Shown one piece after another: positions 1 through 7,223 of a stretch of DNA of 26,525 nt; position 1 is the first letter of the stretch; each line of letters opens with the position of its first letter. Position numbers and translations under genes: made by a program. The notes below the pieces were generated by a model. It was not told the DNA's origin. It ran no database searches and saw nothing but the letters and a program-made list of their open reading frames with translations. Source of the stretch: JBOFDK01 sp051650305 (GTDB taxonomy: Bacteria > Bacillota > Clostridia > Lachnospirales > Cellulosilyticaceae); assembly GCA_051650305.1 (NCBI GenBank), contig JBOFIT010000010.1:1-26525 (forward strand), given 5' to 3'.

Positions 1-435
1 GGCTATATTAGAGGGCAACTTATAGATGCTGTCATTATGGGAACGTTAATAAGCATTGCTTTGACGTGCATTGGTATAGACTTTGCCATTATTATCGGAA
101 TTATATCAGGGATTTTTAATTTGATTCCGTATTTTGGCCCAGTAGTGGGCTTTGTGCTGGCAGGGTTTATAGGCTTTATTGGTGGGGAACCTCAGAAAGG
201 GATTTATGCAGTCCTTGCAGTGGTAGCCCTTCAGCAGTTAGATGGTTGGGTGATTGTGCCTCATATTATGGGTGAGACGGTGAAGCTTCATCCTATTGTG
301 GTATTATTAGCTATCGTCATAGGTGGTCAACTCTGGGGGCTCGTAGGCTTCTTATTGGCCGTTCCAGTGGTTGGCTTTATAAGACTTCTCATTATACGCT
401 ACATGGGTGATGTCTTCTCAGGGAAAGAACAGTAA
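1..435 (+). CDS. AI-2E family transporter, C-terminal part (5' truncated)
   Basis: The reading frame is open from the first base of the window, so the gene starts upstream and only its last 144 codons are here. The fragment opens with the motif YIRGQLIDA, which with the following hydrophobic helices is characteristic of the AI-2E transporter family (PF01594; YdiK/PerM/TqsA-like). Several membrane segments are visible, with a conserved NLIPYFGP turn and a GETVKLHP segment. The family comprises polytopic inner-membrane proteins; a few export autoinducer-2 or act as Na+/H+ antiporters, and most have no assigned substrate. The first in-frame ATG (position 37) lies inside the conserved domain and is not the true start. 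The gene converges with tyrS on a shared hairpin terminator. Family assignment is strong; substrate is unknown. Confidence 0.88.
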   Translation, partial: GYIRGQLIDAVIMGTLISIALTCIGIDFAIIIGIISGIFNLIPYFGPVVGFVLAGFIGFIGGEPQKGIYAVLAVVALQQLDGWVIVPHIMGETVKLHPIVVLLAIVIGGQLWGLVGFLLAVPVVGFIRLLIIRYMGDVFSGKEQ

Positions 436-441
436 AAAAAT

Positions 442-481
442 AAAATGTACCTTCTATAGAGAAGGTACATTTTATTTTTTT
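442..481. terminator. Bidirectional intrinsic terminator between AI-2E gene and tyrS
   Basis: A perfect 14-bp inverted repeat (442-455 and 460-473, arm AAAATGTACCTTCT) closes a 4-nt loop. A T-rich tract follows on the plus strand (475-481). An A run before the left arm (434-440) becomes a U run on the minus strand, so it can end both converging transcripts. Confidence 0.9.
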
Positions 482-482
482 A

Positions 483-1712
483 TTAGATAAGATTCACTTG
501 GTGGAATACTTTCTTTCCTTTTTGAATCATCAGTGCATTGTCAGTAAAGTTTGTAGTTGTTACTTTGTAATCAAGTGCTTCGACAGCGACACCTTCTAAT
601 TTGATACCTTTTTGATCGATTAAGCGGCGTGCTTCTGAGCGAGATGGCACAAGTTTCAGTTCATCCACAACAAGAGTGATGATATCGATGCCTTCACCTG
701 CAAAAAGACTTGCTGATAAATCAGTTGTAGGAAGAGAACCACTTGCACCTTTACCACCGAAAGCAGCTTTTGCGCCTACTTCAGCTTTTTTAGCTTCTTC
801 TTCACCGTGTACGATTTTTGTTACTTCGAAAGCAAGCACTTCTTTAGCTTTATTGATTTCAGCGCCTTCAAGGCTAGCAAGGCGGTTTACTTCCTCCATA
901 GGAAGGAATGTAAGAAGTGATAAGCATTTCTTCACATCTGCATCCGCAATGTTTCTCCAGTATTGGTAGAATTCGTAAGGAGATGTTTTTTCAGCATCTA
1001 ACCATACAGCACCGTTTTCAGTTTTACCCATTTTCTTACCTTCACTGTTTGTAAGAAGAGAGAAAGTCATACCGAAAGCTGTATCCCCGTGGAGACGTCT
1101 TACAAGCTCGACACCACCTAAGATATTTGACCATTGGTCGTTGCCGCCTAGCTCAAGCTTACAGTTGAACTTTCTGTAAAGTTCTAAGAAGTCGTAAGAT
1201 TGCATAAGCATATAGTTGAATTCTAAGAAAGAAAGACCTTTTTCAAGACGTTGTTTGAAACACTCAGCTGTAAGCATACGGTTTACAGAGAAGTGTACAC
1301 CGATTTCTCTTAAGAATTCTACGTAGTTTAAGTTAAGAAGCCAGTCACCATTATCAACGATGATCGCTTGGTCGTTATCAAAAGAGATAAAACGAGAAAG
1401 TTGGTTTTTGAAGCAAGCTACGTTATGTGCGATAATTTCTGGAGTAAGCATTTTTCTCATGTCAGTTTTTCCAGTTGGGTCACCAACCATACCTGTACCA
1501 CCACCGAGTAGGGCGATTGGACGATGTCCCGCTTGTTGCATATGAGACATTGCCATAACTGTTACAAAGTGACCAACGTGTAAACTATCTGCAGTTGGGT
1601 CGAAACCGATGTAAAAAGTAACTTTTTCTTTGCCTAAAAGTTCTCTGATTTCTTGTTCGTGTGTTGTTTGTTGAATAAAGCCACGTTCCATTAAAACGTC
1701 AAAAGCATTCAT
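483..1712 (-). CDS. tyrS: Tyrosyl-tRNA synthetase
   Basis: A 409-residue class I aminoacyl-tRNA synthetase that charges tRNA-Tyr with tyrosine in the cytoplasm. The HIGH signature is HVGH (residues 45-48), within the Rossmann catalytic domain that begins with the YIGFDPTADS segment. The KMSKS-equivalent loop is KMGKT (227-231), a normal variant in bacterial TyrRS. The GNDQWSN segment (about 190-196) is the tyrosine-binding helix region. A C-terminal S4 RNA-binding domain is visible from about residue 345 (VPSRSEARRLIDQKGIKL). Length is close to the usual 400-420. The ATG is preceded by AAGGAGG at good spacing. Expression is controlled by a Tyr T-box in the 5' leader. The gene is monocistronic, ending at the terminator shared with the upstream AI-2E gene. 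Confidence 0.97.
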   Translation of the reverse strand: MNAFDVLMERGFIQQTTHEQEIRELLGKEKVTFYIGFDPTADSLHVGHFVTVMAMSHMQQAGHRPIALLGGGTGMVGDPTGKTDMRKMLTPEIIAHNVACFKNQLSRFISFDNDQAIIVDNGDWLLNLNYVEFLREIGVHFSVNRMLTAECFKQRLEKGLSFLEFNYMLMQSYDFLELYRKFNCKLELGGNDQWSNILGGVELVRRLHGDTAFGMTFSLLTNSEGKKMGKTENGAVWLDAEKTSPYEFYQYWRNIADADVKKCLSLLTFLPMEEVNRLASLEGAEINKAKEVLAFEVTKIVHGEEEAKKAEVGAKAAFGGKGASGSLPTTDLSASLFAGEGIDIITLVVDELKLVPSRSEARRLIDQKGIKLEGVAVEALDYKVTTTNFTDNALMIQKGKKVFHQVNLI

Positions 1713-1763
1713 TATTCAAACCTCCTTATAATGTGTTATTTTCATATTTTTTGTATTTTGGGT

Positions 1764-1987
1764 AAAAAAAAAGTAGCTATCATCCTGATAAGGACGAGCT
1801 AACTCGTGGTACCACCTTAATTTGCAGACAAAGTCTGCCTCGAAGCGATAACGGAACTACCGGTGCATAGCACAACTCAGAAGGTGTAATTCATAATATA
1901 TATTGGATGTACTCGCACCAACCGTACACTCTCTGGGAAACCACACATATATTATTACTAGGTCTTCATCAATGTTTTTTTGATATA
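1764..1987 (-). promoter_or_regulatory. Tyrosine-specific T-box riboswitch leader of tyrS
   Basis: Reading the minus strand, the leader shows the T-box landmarks in order: a stem I start with GATGAAGACCTAGTA, an AGAGAGT element, and a specifier triplet TAC (Tyr) at 1886-1888 in the context GAATTACACC. A stem III hairpin follows with arms GCAGAC/GTCTGC, then the T-box core at 1803-1819 (TAAGGTGGTACCACGAG). The antiterminator can be drawn explicitly: TAAGG (1815-1819) pairs with CCTTA (1789-1793), and ACGAG (1803-1807) pairs with CTCGT (1794-1798), leaving a bulge with TGGT. TGGT would pair with ACCA of uncharged tRNA-Tyr bearing discriminator A73. The competing terminator spans about 1764-1802 and ends in nine U residues. 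Uncharged tRNA-Tyr is expected to favour read-through into tyrS. Confidence 0.96.
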
Positions 1988-1993
1988 TGGGTT

Positions 1994-2021
1994 ATTATAG
2001 CATAGAGAAAAAATATTTCAA
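1994..2021 (-). promoter_or_regulatory. Sigma-A promoter of tyrS/T-box
   Basis: On the minus strand TTGAAA (2016-2021) and a perfect TATAAT (1994-1999) are separated by 16 bp. This puts transcription start near 1987, just upstream of T-box stem I. The rest of the gap to 2108 is AT-rich and must also hold the promoter of the divergent debranching-enzyme gene, for which I see no convincing -35/-10 pair. Confidence 0.75.
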
Positions 2022-2108
2022 GTATTTTAATGTTTAAAAGGTGTAAAATGTGAGAATATATATTAAAATAGAATTCTAAATTTTGAAAATAAAGTAAGGG
2101 GGGAGACG

Positions 2109-4043
2109 ATGTATCAAGTTGAAAGAGGAAAGCCGATATTAGGATGTGTACCTTGTGGAGAAAGTATGCAATGGGGCATTTATGCACCGTCTGCGAGTGT
2201 CATGGTGCTGAAAATTTATGAGCATGCTTATGATGGAGTACCCCTTGTGGAACAGGTACTAGACCGCACACATTATGGAACAGGGGATATTTTTCATGTG
2301 ATGCTTTGTGGTTTGCCAAAAGTAGAGGCCTATACATGGCAGCTTCAAGATAAAGAAGGCTGTTTAAGTGAATGTTTATTAGATCCCTATTGTAAAGGGG
2401 TTATAAAAACGTCTAAAGTGCACCAGCAGTATCGTAATTTAATTGTAGCAGATAGTGTCTATGAGGGAAGTAGACCCCATGTTCCGTGGGAAGAAACTAT
2501 CATCTATGAGCTTCATGTAGGGCATTTCACCAAAAGTCCAAGTAGTGGGATGAGTGACGTGAGAAAAGGGACTTTCTTAGGGCTTATGGAGAAATTACCG
2601 TATCTTCAAAAGCTTGGTGTTACAACCATTGAATTGCTACCAGTATTCAAGTGGAATAAAAAAACACTGCGAAATAGGCATCCACATACAGGTGAAATCT
2701 TAGAAGATGAGTGGGGCTATAATCCCATTGCTTTTTTTGCATTAGCAGATGACTATGCCGTGGATCCACTGCAAGTGAGAGAAGAGTTTTTGATGTGTGT
2801 AAAAGCCATTCATGACTTAGGCATGGAGGTCATTCTCGATGTGGTCTACAATCATACAGGTGAAGGTGGCGAAGGCGGGAAAGTCTTTCATTTTAAGGCA
2901 TTGGGCGATGAGCAGTATTATAAAAAAGTTGCCAACCAGTATCTGAATTGTTCAGGAACGGGCAATGTGCTGAATAACGGGCATATCGTCGTGAAAAACA
3001 TGATTATCGAAAGTCTAAGATACTGGGTGCTAACTTTTGGAATTGATGGGTTTAGATTTGACTTAGCATCTATCTTACAGCAAGATGACCAAGGAAAGTG
3101 GTGCGAACAAGGGTTACTAAAGGACATTGCCAATGATCCCATACTTGGTTCGGTGAAGCTTATCAGTGAAAGTTGGGATGCCAAAGGAAGCTATGATGTG
3201 GGGCGAATGCCTGCACCTTTTAGAGAATGGAGTGACTTTTACCGAGATACGGTACGTAAAGTTGTGAAAGGTGATATGGGGCTGGTGAGAAATATGGCAC
3301 AGTGCCTTGTAGGTGAAGCCATTCGTTACCGAGAGACTTCCAAAGGGGCTTATCATAGCATTCATTTTATTACGGCACATGATGGATTTACCATGTGGGA
3401 CTTGGTGAGCTACAATACCAAGCATAATGAAGTGAATGGTGAAAATAATAGGGATGGGCACAATGCGAATTATAGTTTCAATCATGGCATTGAAGGAGAA
3501 ACCACCGATGAAACAATCCTTAACATACGCTTTAAATGTATGAAAAACTACTTTGCACTTTTGCTTTTAAGTAGAGGGGTACCTATGTTTGTGATGGGCG
3601 ATGAAGTAGCGAGAACCCAACAAGGGAATAACAATGCTTTTTGTCAGAATAATGAAAGTGTATGGATGGAATGGGAGTGGGATGAAAGAAAAGAACTGCT
3701 CCTAGAGTTTGTACGACAGATGATCGCTTTTAGAAAAGAGTGTAAATGGCTAAGAAATGAGGCGAGTAGTCAGCTTATATGGCATGGCGTCAAATGTAAT
3801 GAACCGGATTGGTCTTATCATTCAAGGAGTTTGGCGTGGGAAATCAAAGGGGAATGTGAAAGGTATTATATCATCGTGAATAATTATATCGAAGAGCTAA
3901 GTTTTGAACTACCCAATACAGAGAAAAAATGGCGAAAAGTAATCGACACAGATAAAAGACAAAGTGTATTGCGTTATATGTATTATGGTGATGCAAGAGA
4001 GCGTATCGCACCGTATAGTTTATGTGTTTTTAGTGAAGCATAA
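2109..4043 (+). CDS. glgX: Glycogen debranching enzyme / isoamylase-type GH13 (GlgX-like)
   Basis: A 644-residue GH13 alpha-amylase-superfamily protein expected to hydrolyse alpha-1,6 branches of glycogen or limit dextrins in the cytoplasm; no signal peptide is present. An N-terminal CBM48-like beta domain (about residues 10-100, GIYAPSASVMVLKIY) precedes the catalytic barrel. The four GH13 regions are intact: DVVYNH (244-249), GFRFDLAS with nucleophile D318, ISESWD with acid/base E354, and AHDG with H424/D425. The late segment GDEVARTQQGNNNAFCQ is typical of GlgX/isoamylase/TreX enzymes. The ATG follows GGGGGGAG. It stands alone, divergent from tyrS, with no glgA/B/C/P neighbour here. A pullulanase or TreX-like specificity cannot be excluded from sequence. 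Its terminator follows at 4052. Confidence 0.88.
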   Translation: MYQVERGKPILGCVPCGESMQWGIYAPSASVMVLKIYEHAYDGVPLVEQVLDRTHYGTGDIFHVMLCGLPKVEAYTWQLQDKEGCLSECLLDPYCKGVIKTSKVHQQYRNLIVADSVYEGSRPHVPWEETIIYELHVGHFTKSPSSGMSDVRKGTFLGLMEKLPYLQKLGVTTIELLPVFKWNKKTLRNRHPHTGEILEDEWGYNPIAFFALADDYAVDPLQVREEFLMCVKAIHDLGMEVILDVVYNHTGEGGEGGKVFHFKALGDEQYYKKVANQYLNCSGTGNVLNNGHIVVKNMIIESLRYWVLTFGIDGFRFDLASILQQDDQGKWCEQGLLKDIANDPILGSVKLISESWDAKGSYDVGRMPAPFREWSDFYRDTVRKVVKGDMGLVRNMAQCLVGEAIRYRETSKGAYHSIHFITAHDGFTMWDLVSYNTKHNEVNGENNRDGHNANYSFNHGIEGETTDETILNIRFKCMKNYFALLLLSRGVPMFVMGDEVARTQQGNNNAFCQNNESVWMEWEWDERKELLLEFVRQMIAFRKECKWLRNEASSQLIWHGVKCNEPDWSYHSRSLAWEIKGECERYYIIVNNYIEELSFELPNTEKKWRKVIDTDKRQSVLRYMYYGDARERIAPYSLCVFSEA

Positions 4044-4051
4044 AAAGAAAG

Positions 4052-4094
4052 AAGAAGCATGGGCACCTTCAGCAAGGTACACATGCTTCTTTTT
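4052..4094. terminator. Intrinsic terminator between glgX-like gene and convergent P-loop gene
   Basis: Arms AAGAAGCATG (4052-4061) and CATGCTTCTT (4082-4091) form a 10-bp stem. A second inner pairing, ACCTT/AAGGT, caps it. TTTT follows on the plus strand. The minus side has only an imperfect U tract (from AAAAAGAAAG), so termination of the converging gene is probable but weaker. Confidence 0.8.
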
Positions 4095-4103
4095 GACACC
4101 ACA

Positions 4104-4514
4104 CTAGGCGACAAGATAGCTCAGTAAATGCTTAGGTACTTGGTGTTTTGAACAGGATGCACCGATGATGAAGTTTACATCGTAGGTAGCAGAAAGGTAG
4201 TTGAGTTTTTCGATAAGAGAAGAAAGTTCATCGATGCCAAGATGGGTAATTTTGATAATCTCATCTATAAAAATAAGTTCGATATCATGATTGCTAGAAA
4301 GGATACCACACAAGAAACCAAAGAAATCATGTGGGTTAATGGGAAATGTGTTTGCTTCAATAAGACGTATGTGATGGGATAAATCAAGGCGGTGTTGCGT
4401 TGTACTATCAACATAGATAATGTGACCGTTAATGAGTTTACTTTGTTCGTTAGCAAGAGCAATCATTTGTTTTGTTTTACCTTCTCCGGTTTGACCAGTA
4501 ATAATCTGAATCAT
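4104..4514 (-). CDS. Small P-loop NTPase of unknown function
   Basis: A 136-residue cytosolic protein that begins almost directly with a Walker A motif, GQTGEGKT (residues 7-14), and has a Walker B, IFIDE (81-85). The remaining part alternates predicted beta strands and helices of a minimal RecA-like/P-loop core, with no extra domain. I choose the ATG at 4514 because AGGGGTGAT lies just upstream; a GTG at 4523 lies inside that ribosome binding site. Similar short proteins in clostridia are often auto-named twitching motility PilT-like, but no PilT hexamerisation domain or pilus gene is seen, so I do not adopt that name. It is a single gene converging on the GlgX-like gene. No clear promoter is visible upstream. 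Function unknown; nucleotide binding is well supported by motifs. Confidence 0.8.
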   Translation of the reverse strand: MIQIITGQTGEGKTKQMIALANEQSKLINGHIIYVDSTTQHRLDLSHHIRLIEANTFPINPHDFFGFLCGILSSNHDIELIFIDEIIKITHLGIDELSSLIEKLNYLSATYDVNFIIGASCSKHQVPKHLLSYLVA

Positions 4515-4643
4515 GGATATCACCCCTAATTTGATTTATAATAATATTTATTCAACTTCACCTAAAAAATGTACTTTTTTAATGAAAAAATATAATTTTT
4601 AGTACCAAATCAAGAAAAAATCAAGTGAATACAGGCATAATAG

Positions 4644-4677
4644 ACAAAAACAACTAGGACAAGGGGTCCTAGTTGTT
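4644..4677 (-). terminator. Intrinsic terminator of the DUF378 gene
   Basis: A perfect 12-bp inverted repeat (4649-4660 and 4666-4677, arm AACAACTAGGAC) with a 5-nt loop. On the minus strand it runs into a U tract (4645-4649). It lies 7 nt beyond the stop of the DUF378 gene. The AT-rich stretch 4524-4643 between it and the P-loop gene holds nothing else I can support. Confidence 0.9.
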
Positions 4678-4684
4678 GATGGGT

Positions 4685-4903
4685 TTATGATTTGAAGCCA
4701 TTATTTGAAAGACGACCAAATAATGTAAGAGAATAAATACCTGCAATCCCTACAAGTGCATAAACAACGCGGCTAATCCATGAGCCCATACCGCCGAACA
4801 ATGCAGCTACGAGATCGAATTGGAAAAAGCCGATAAGCCCCCAGTTAAGTGCTCCGATAATAACTAAGGTAAGTGCGATGTAATCAAAAGTTTTTGCTTG
4901 CAT
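4685..4903 (-). CDS. DUF378 family small membrane protein
   Basis: A 72-residue protein with two hydrophobic segments (about residues 8-30 and 43-66) and the conserved stretch IGALNWGLIGFF, which marks the DUF378 family (PF04070) of short two-helix membrane proteins. The DVVALFG-like segment (here DLVAALFGG) and the central SRVVYALVGIAG are also typical. The start is the ATG at 4903, preceded by AAAGGGG at normal spacing. A longer in-frame extension to 4921 would run through that ribosome binding site. It is a single gene with its own terminator. Family function is not established; cellular location is the cytoplasmic membrane by inference from hydrophobicity. Confidence 0.88.
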   Translation of the reverse strand: MQAKTFDYIALTLVIIGALNWGLIGFFQFDLVAALFGGMGSWISRVVYALVGIAGIYSLTLFGRLSNNGFKS

Positions 4904-4926
4904 GATAATAACCCCTTTCAAGAGTA

Positions 4927-4955
4927 TTAATATATGGATATATTATTAGCATCAA
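4927..4955 (-). promoter_or_regulatory. Candidate promoter of the DUF378 gene
   Basis: Minus strand TTGATG (4950-4955), 17-bp spacer, TATTAA (4927-4932). Both boxes are 4-5/6 matches. Spacing and distance to the ribosome binding site fit, but the region is so AT-rich that chance matches are likely. Confidence 0.38.
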
Positions 4956-5027
4956 AAAAAATTTTATACATTTTAAGGGAAATGGAATATTTAACCAAGT
5001 ACGAGCTATAATAAAGTATAGGCTTGT

Positions 5028-5056
5028 TTGACAAATAAAAAACTTCCCTTTAGGAT
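5028..5056 (+). promoter_or_regulatory. Candidate promoter of the radical SAM gene
   Basis: A perfect -35 TTGACA (5028-5033) is followed after 17 bp by TAGGAT (5051-5056). This places the start near 5063, only about 16 nt before the GTG start, with the AAAGGAG site inside that short leader. A separate TATAAT at 5007-5012 lacks a good -35. Confidence 0.5.
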
Positions 5057-5078
5057 AGTAGAGAAAGGAGTTTTTAAT

Positions 5079-6029
5079 GTGGAGACTTATAAAAGATATG
5101 CAGATTATTTGAAAAACAAGTATGGTGATAAAGTTTATAAAATACCGATTCATTTACCAGTGACCTGTCCGAATCGAGACGGTGAATGTGGAAGTGGCGG
5201 ATGTACGTTTTGTAGTGAAGATGGTGCAGGGTATGAAATGCTTGATGCGAAGACTTCTATTCAGGAGCAATTAGAAACCAATATAGCTTATATTGGTAAA
5301 CGCTATAAAGCCAAGTATTTTATTGCGTATCTTCAAAATTATAGCAATACGTATATGCCGTTAGATACATTTAAAGAAGTGCTAGGTCAGATACAGCATG
5401 AAGATTTGGTGGGGATTAGTATTTCCACACGTCCTGATTGTATAGGTGATGACTACTTAGAAGCGGTGGCTGAATGGGCTGAGTGCCATCAGATGGATGT
5501 GTGTATTGAACTCGGCTTACAAACTGTGAATTACCATACCTTAGATAAGATTAATAGAGGACATAGTTTGAGTGAATACATTGATGCAGCCTTACGTATC
5601 AAGGCGTTTAACTTCCAACTTTGTACCCACTTAATTTTAAATTTACCATGGGATACCGAGCGTGATGTGATAGAGAACGCTAAGATGATGAGTGTATTAC
5701 AAAGTGATTATGTGAAACTTCATGCCTTATACATCGTCAAAAATACTGTCATGGGCGATGCCTACATGAAAGGTGAAGTACCGATGATTTCTGTGGAAGA
5801 ATATATGGAGCGTGTCATTACATTCCTTCGCTACTTAGATCCAGAAATCGTGGTGCAACGCATTATAGGTAGAGCACCTGAAGCGTATACTTTATTTGCA
5901 AACTGGGACATGAGTTGGTGGAAAATTCATGATACTATTGTAGAAAAGATGCAGGAGCAAGGTGTGACACAAGGAGATCTTTGTAACTATAAAAATGGAA
6001 AAGCCTTAAAACGCTTTCACCATAAATAA
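5079..6029 (+). CDS. TIGR01212 family radical SAM protein
   Basis: A 316-residue radical SAM enzyme. The cluster-binding region near the N-terminus has TCPNRDG followed by GGCTFC; the candidate [4Fe-4S] ligands are C30, C42 and C45, with an additional C37. This spacing and the NRDG signature belong to the TIGR01212 family (YtqA/YhcC-like), distinct from the common CxxxCxxC type. The following SAM barrel carries GISISTRPD and ELGLQTVNYHTL, and a late WWKIHDTI segment. I choose GTG at 5079 because AAAGGAG sits 8 nt upstream. An upstream TTG at 5028 would put that site inside the gene and coincides with a -35 box. The substrate of most family members is not defined; a role in RNA or cofactor modification is only a guess. 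A terminator follows at 6040. Confidence 0.9.
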   Translation: METYKRYADYLKNKYGDKVYKIPIHLPVTCPNRDGECGSGGCTFCSEDGAGYEMLDAKTSIQEQLETNIAYIGKRYKAKYFIAYLQNYSNTYMPLDTFKEVLGQIQHEDLVGISISTRPDCIGDDYLEAVAEWAECHQMDVCIELGLQTVNYHTLDKINRGHSLSEYIDAALRIKAFNFQLCTHLILNLPWDTERDVIENAKMMSVLQSDYVKLHALYIVKNTVMGDAYMKGEVPMISVEEYMERVITFLRYLDPEIVVQRIIGRAPEAYTLFANWDMSWWKIHDTIVEKMQEQGVTQGDLCNYKNGKALKRFHHK

Positions 6030-6039
6030 ATGACTAAAG

Positions 6040-6067
6040 AAGAAGCATAATAGTGTGCTTCTTTTTG
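6040..6067 (+). terminator. Intrinsic terminator after the radical SAM gene
   Basis: Arms AAGAAGCA (6040-6047) and TGCTTCTT (6056-6063) close an 8-nt loop, followed by a T-rich run and a second T6 run. The arm sequence is the same as that of the terminator at 4052. Confidence 0.75.
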
Positions 6068-6096
6068 CTTTTTTATAGGGTTAGGGGGAGAAAAGG

Positions 6097-7155
6097 ATGT
6101 CAGGAATACAACGTTTTTTAAGTCAGAAAGTATATGAGTGGCAACGTAAGAAAGCTAGAAAAGGACAACGTAAAGGAGTTAGCACAGGGGGGGGACAATT
6201 ACCGAAGATTATAGGGTTTAAAATTGAAGGTGGAAAAGTGGGGATGCCAAGTCTTCCCGGTGTATCAAGTGGAAACAAACGCCCTAGCAGTAGAAGGCGA
6301 CGTAATGAAGGAGCCATTGATATAAAAAAAGTAATAGGCGTCGCATTGATTGCCATAGGTTGTGTGCTCATCTTAGGAAAGTGCTTTGGCGGAGGGGAAG
6401 AAAAGAAACCAGAAAAAGAAGCAGCTACTGAGGTACGGCAGGAAATAGCCGTCGACTTTGAAAGTTATGTACAAGACCTTATCATTAGTGAGAAAGAGAT
6501 GCATCGGCTTCAAAAATATACGATCAAGCATCGTATGCCACTTGCCCATACCTTAGGTGTATGGGCATTAACAAGTTATGAGGGAAAAAGCAGTAGACAA
6601 CTAAGTCAAGCCTTAAAAGAAGGGCAAGGTATTGAAAAGGATGAAAGGTACCAGCAAGCTTTCGATGTGTACAAGCAATTTATTTATGATGTGGAAGTTT
6701 TTCCTATTGGGAAGCCGAAGAGCTATGTTTATGAAAATGGTTGGAAGCAGAAAAGAAGTTATAAAGGGGAAAGGCTTCATTACGGGATTGACTTGATGGC
6801 AAAAGAAGACAAGCCAGGTGTCATTGAAATTGTAAGCATGACCAATGGCGTTGTCGAAAACGTTGGTTGGAATGAGGTGGGCGGATATCGTGTAGGGATA
6901 CGCAGTGAAGGTGGCGCGTATTTTTACTATGCCCACTTGGATGAAGCACCCACTTCTTTGAAAAAAGGCGATTATGTATATGCGGGACAAACGATAGGAT
7001 GTATGGGGAACTCTGGATACGGCGTGGAGGGAACGAAAGGGAAGTTTCCTGTCCATTTGCATCTTGGCATTGCAGTGGAAAAAGGAGAGAACAAAGAGTA
7101 CTGGGTGAATCCTTATAGTTTACTTAAATACCTTGAACGGTATGGGCGGTTCTAG
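6097..7155 (+). CDS. Membrane-anchored M23 (LytM-type) peptidase-like protein
   Basis: A 352-residue protein. Residues 1-75 are strongly basic and glycine-rich (KKARKGQRKG, SSRRRRN), followed by one membrane helix at about 78-97 (VIGVALIAIGCVLILG). The positive-inside rule puts the long C-terminal part outside the cell. That part has an uncharacterised helical region (about 105-205) and a peptidase M23/lysostaphin domain (about 210-345). Zinc ligands of the family are present: HYGID gives H228 and D232, and HLH gives H320 and H322, with FYYAHLD and GNSGYG between. A peptidoglycan endopeptidase role is therefore plausible; all four residues are retained, so it is not an obviously inactive homologue. 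The ATG is preceded by AGGGGGAG. Promoter not seen; the next operon has its own. Confidence 0.88.
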   Translation: MSGIQRFLSQKVYEWQRKKARKGQRKGVSTGGGQLPKIIGFKIEGGKVGMPSLPGVSSGNKRPSSRRRRNEGAIDIKKVIGVALIAIGCVLILGKCFGGGEEKKPEKEAATEVRQEIAVDFESYVQDLIISEKEMHRLQKYTIKHRMPLAHTLGVWALTSYEGKSSRQLSQALKEGQGIEKDERYQQAFDVYKQFIYDVEVFPIGKPKSYVYENGWKQKRSYKGERLHYGIDLMAKEDKPGVIEIVSMTNGVVENVGWNEVGGYRVGIRSEGGAYFYYAHLDEAPTSLKKGDYVYAGQTIGCMGNSGYGVEGTKGKFPVHLHLGIAVEKGENKEYWVNPYSLLKYLERYGRF

Positions 7156-7168
7156 TACAGGGTATCCG

Positions 7169-7197
7169 TTGTAAGGCGAATGGGTCTATGCTATAAT
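7169..7197 (+). promoter_or_regulatory. Promoter of the metallophosphoesterase-rsmF-rsuA-HAD operon
   Basis: TTGTAA (7169-7174), a 17-bp spacer and a perfect TATAAT (7192-7197). Predicted start is near 7204, giving a leader of about 20 nt with AAGGAG. Confidence 0.7.
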
Positions 7198-7223
7198 AAG
7201 ACATCAAACGAAGGAGACGGCAT

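Noticed and set aside
1969..2187. 72-codon minus-strand open frame overlapping the T-box promoter and the glgX-like start
   Set aside because: It overlaps the tyrS promoter and the start of a clear gene on the other strand, and shows no family pattern.
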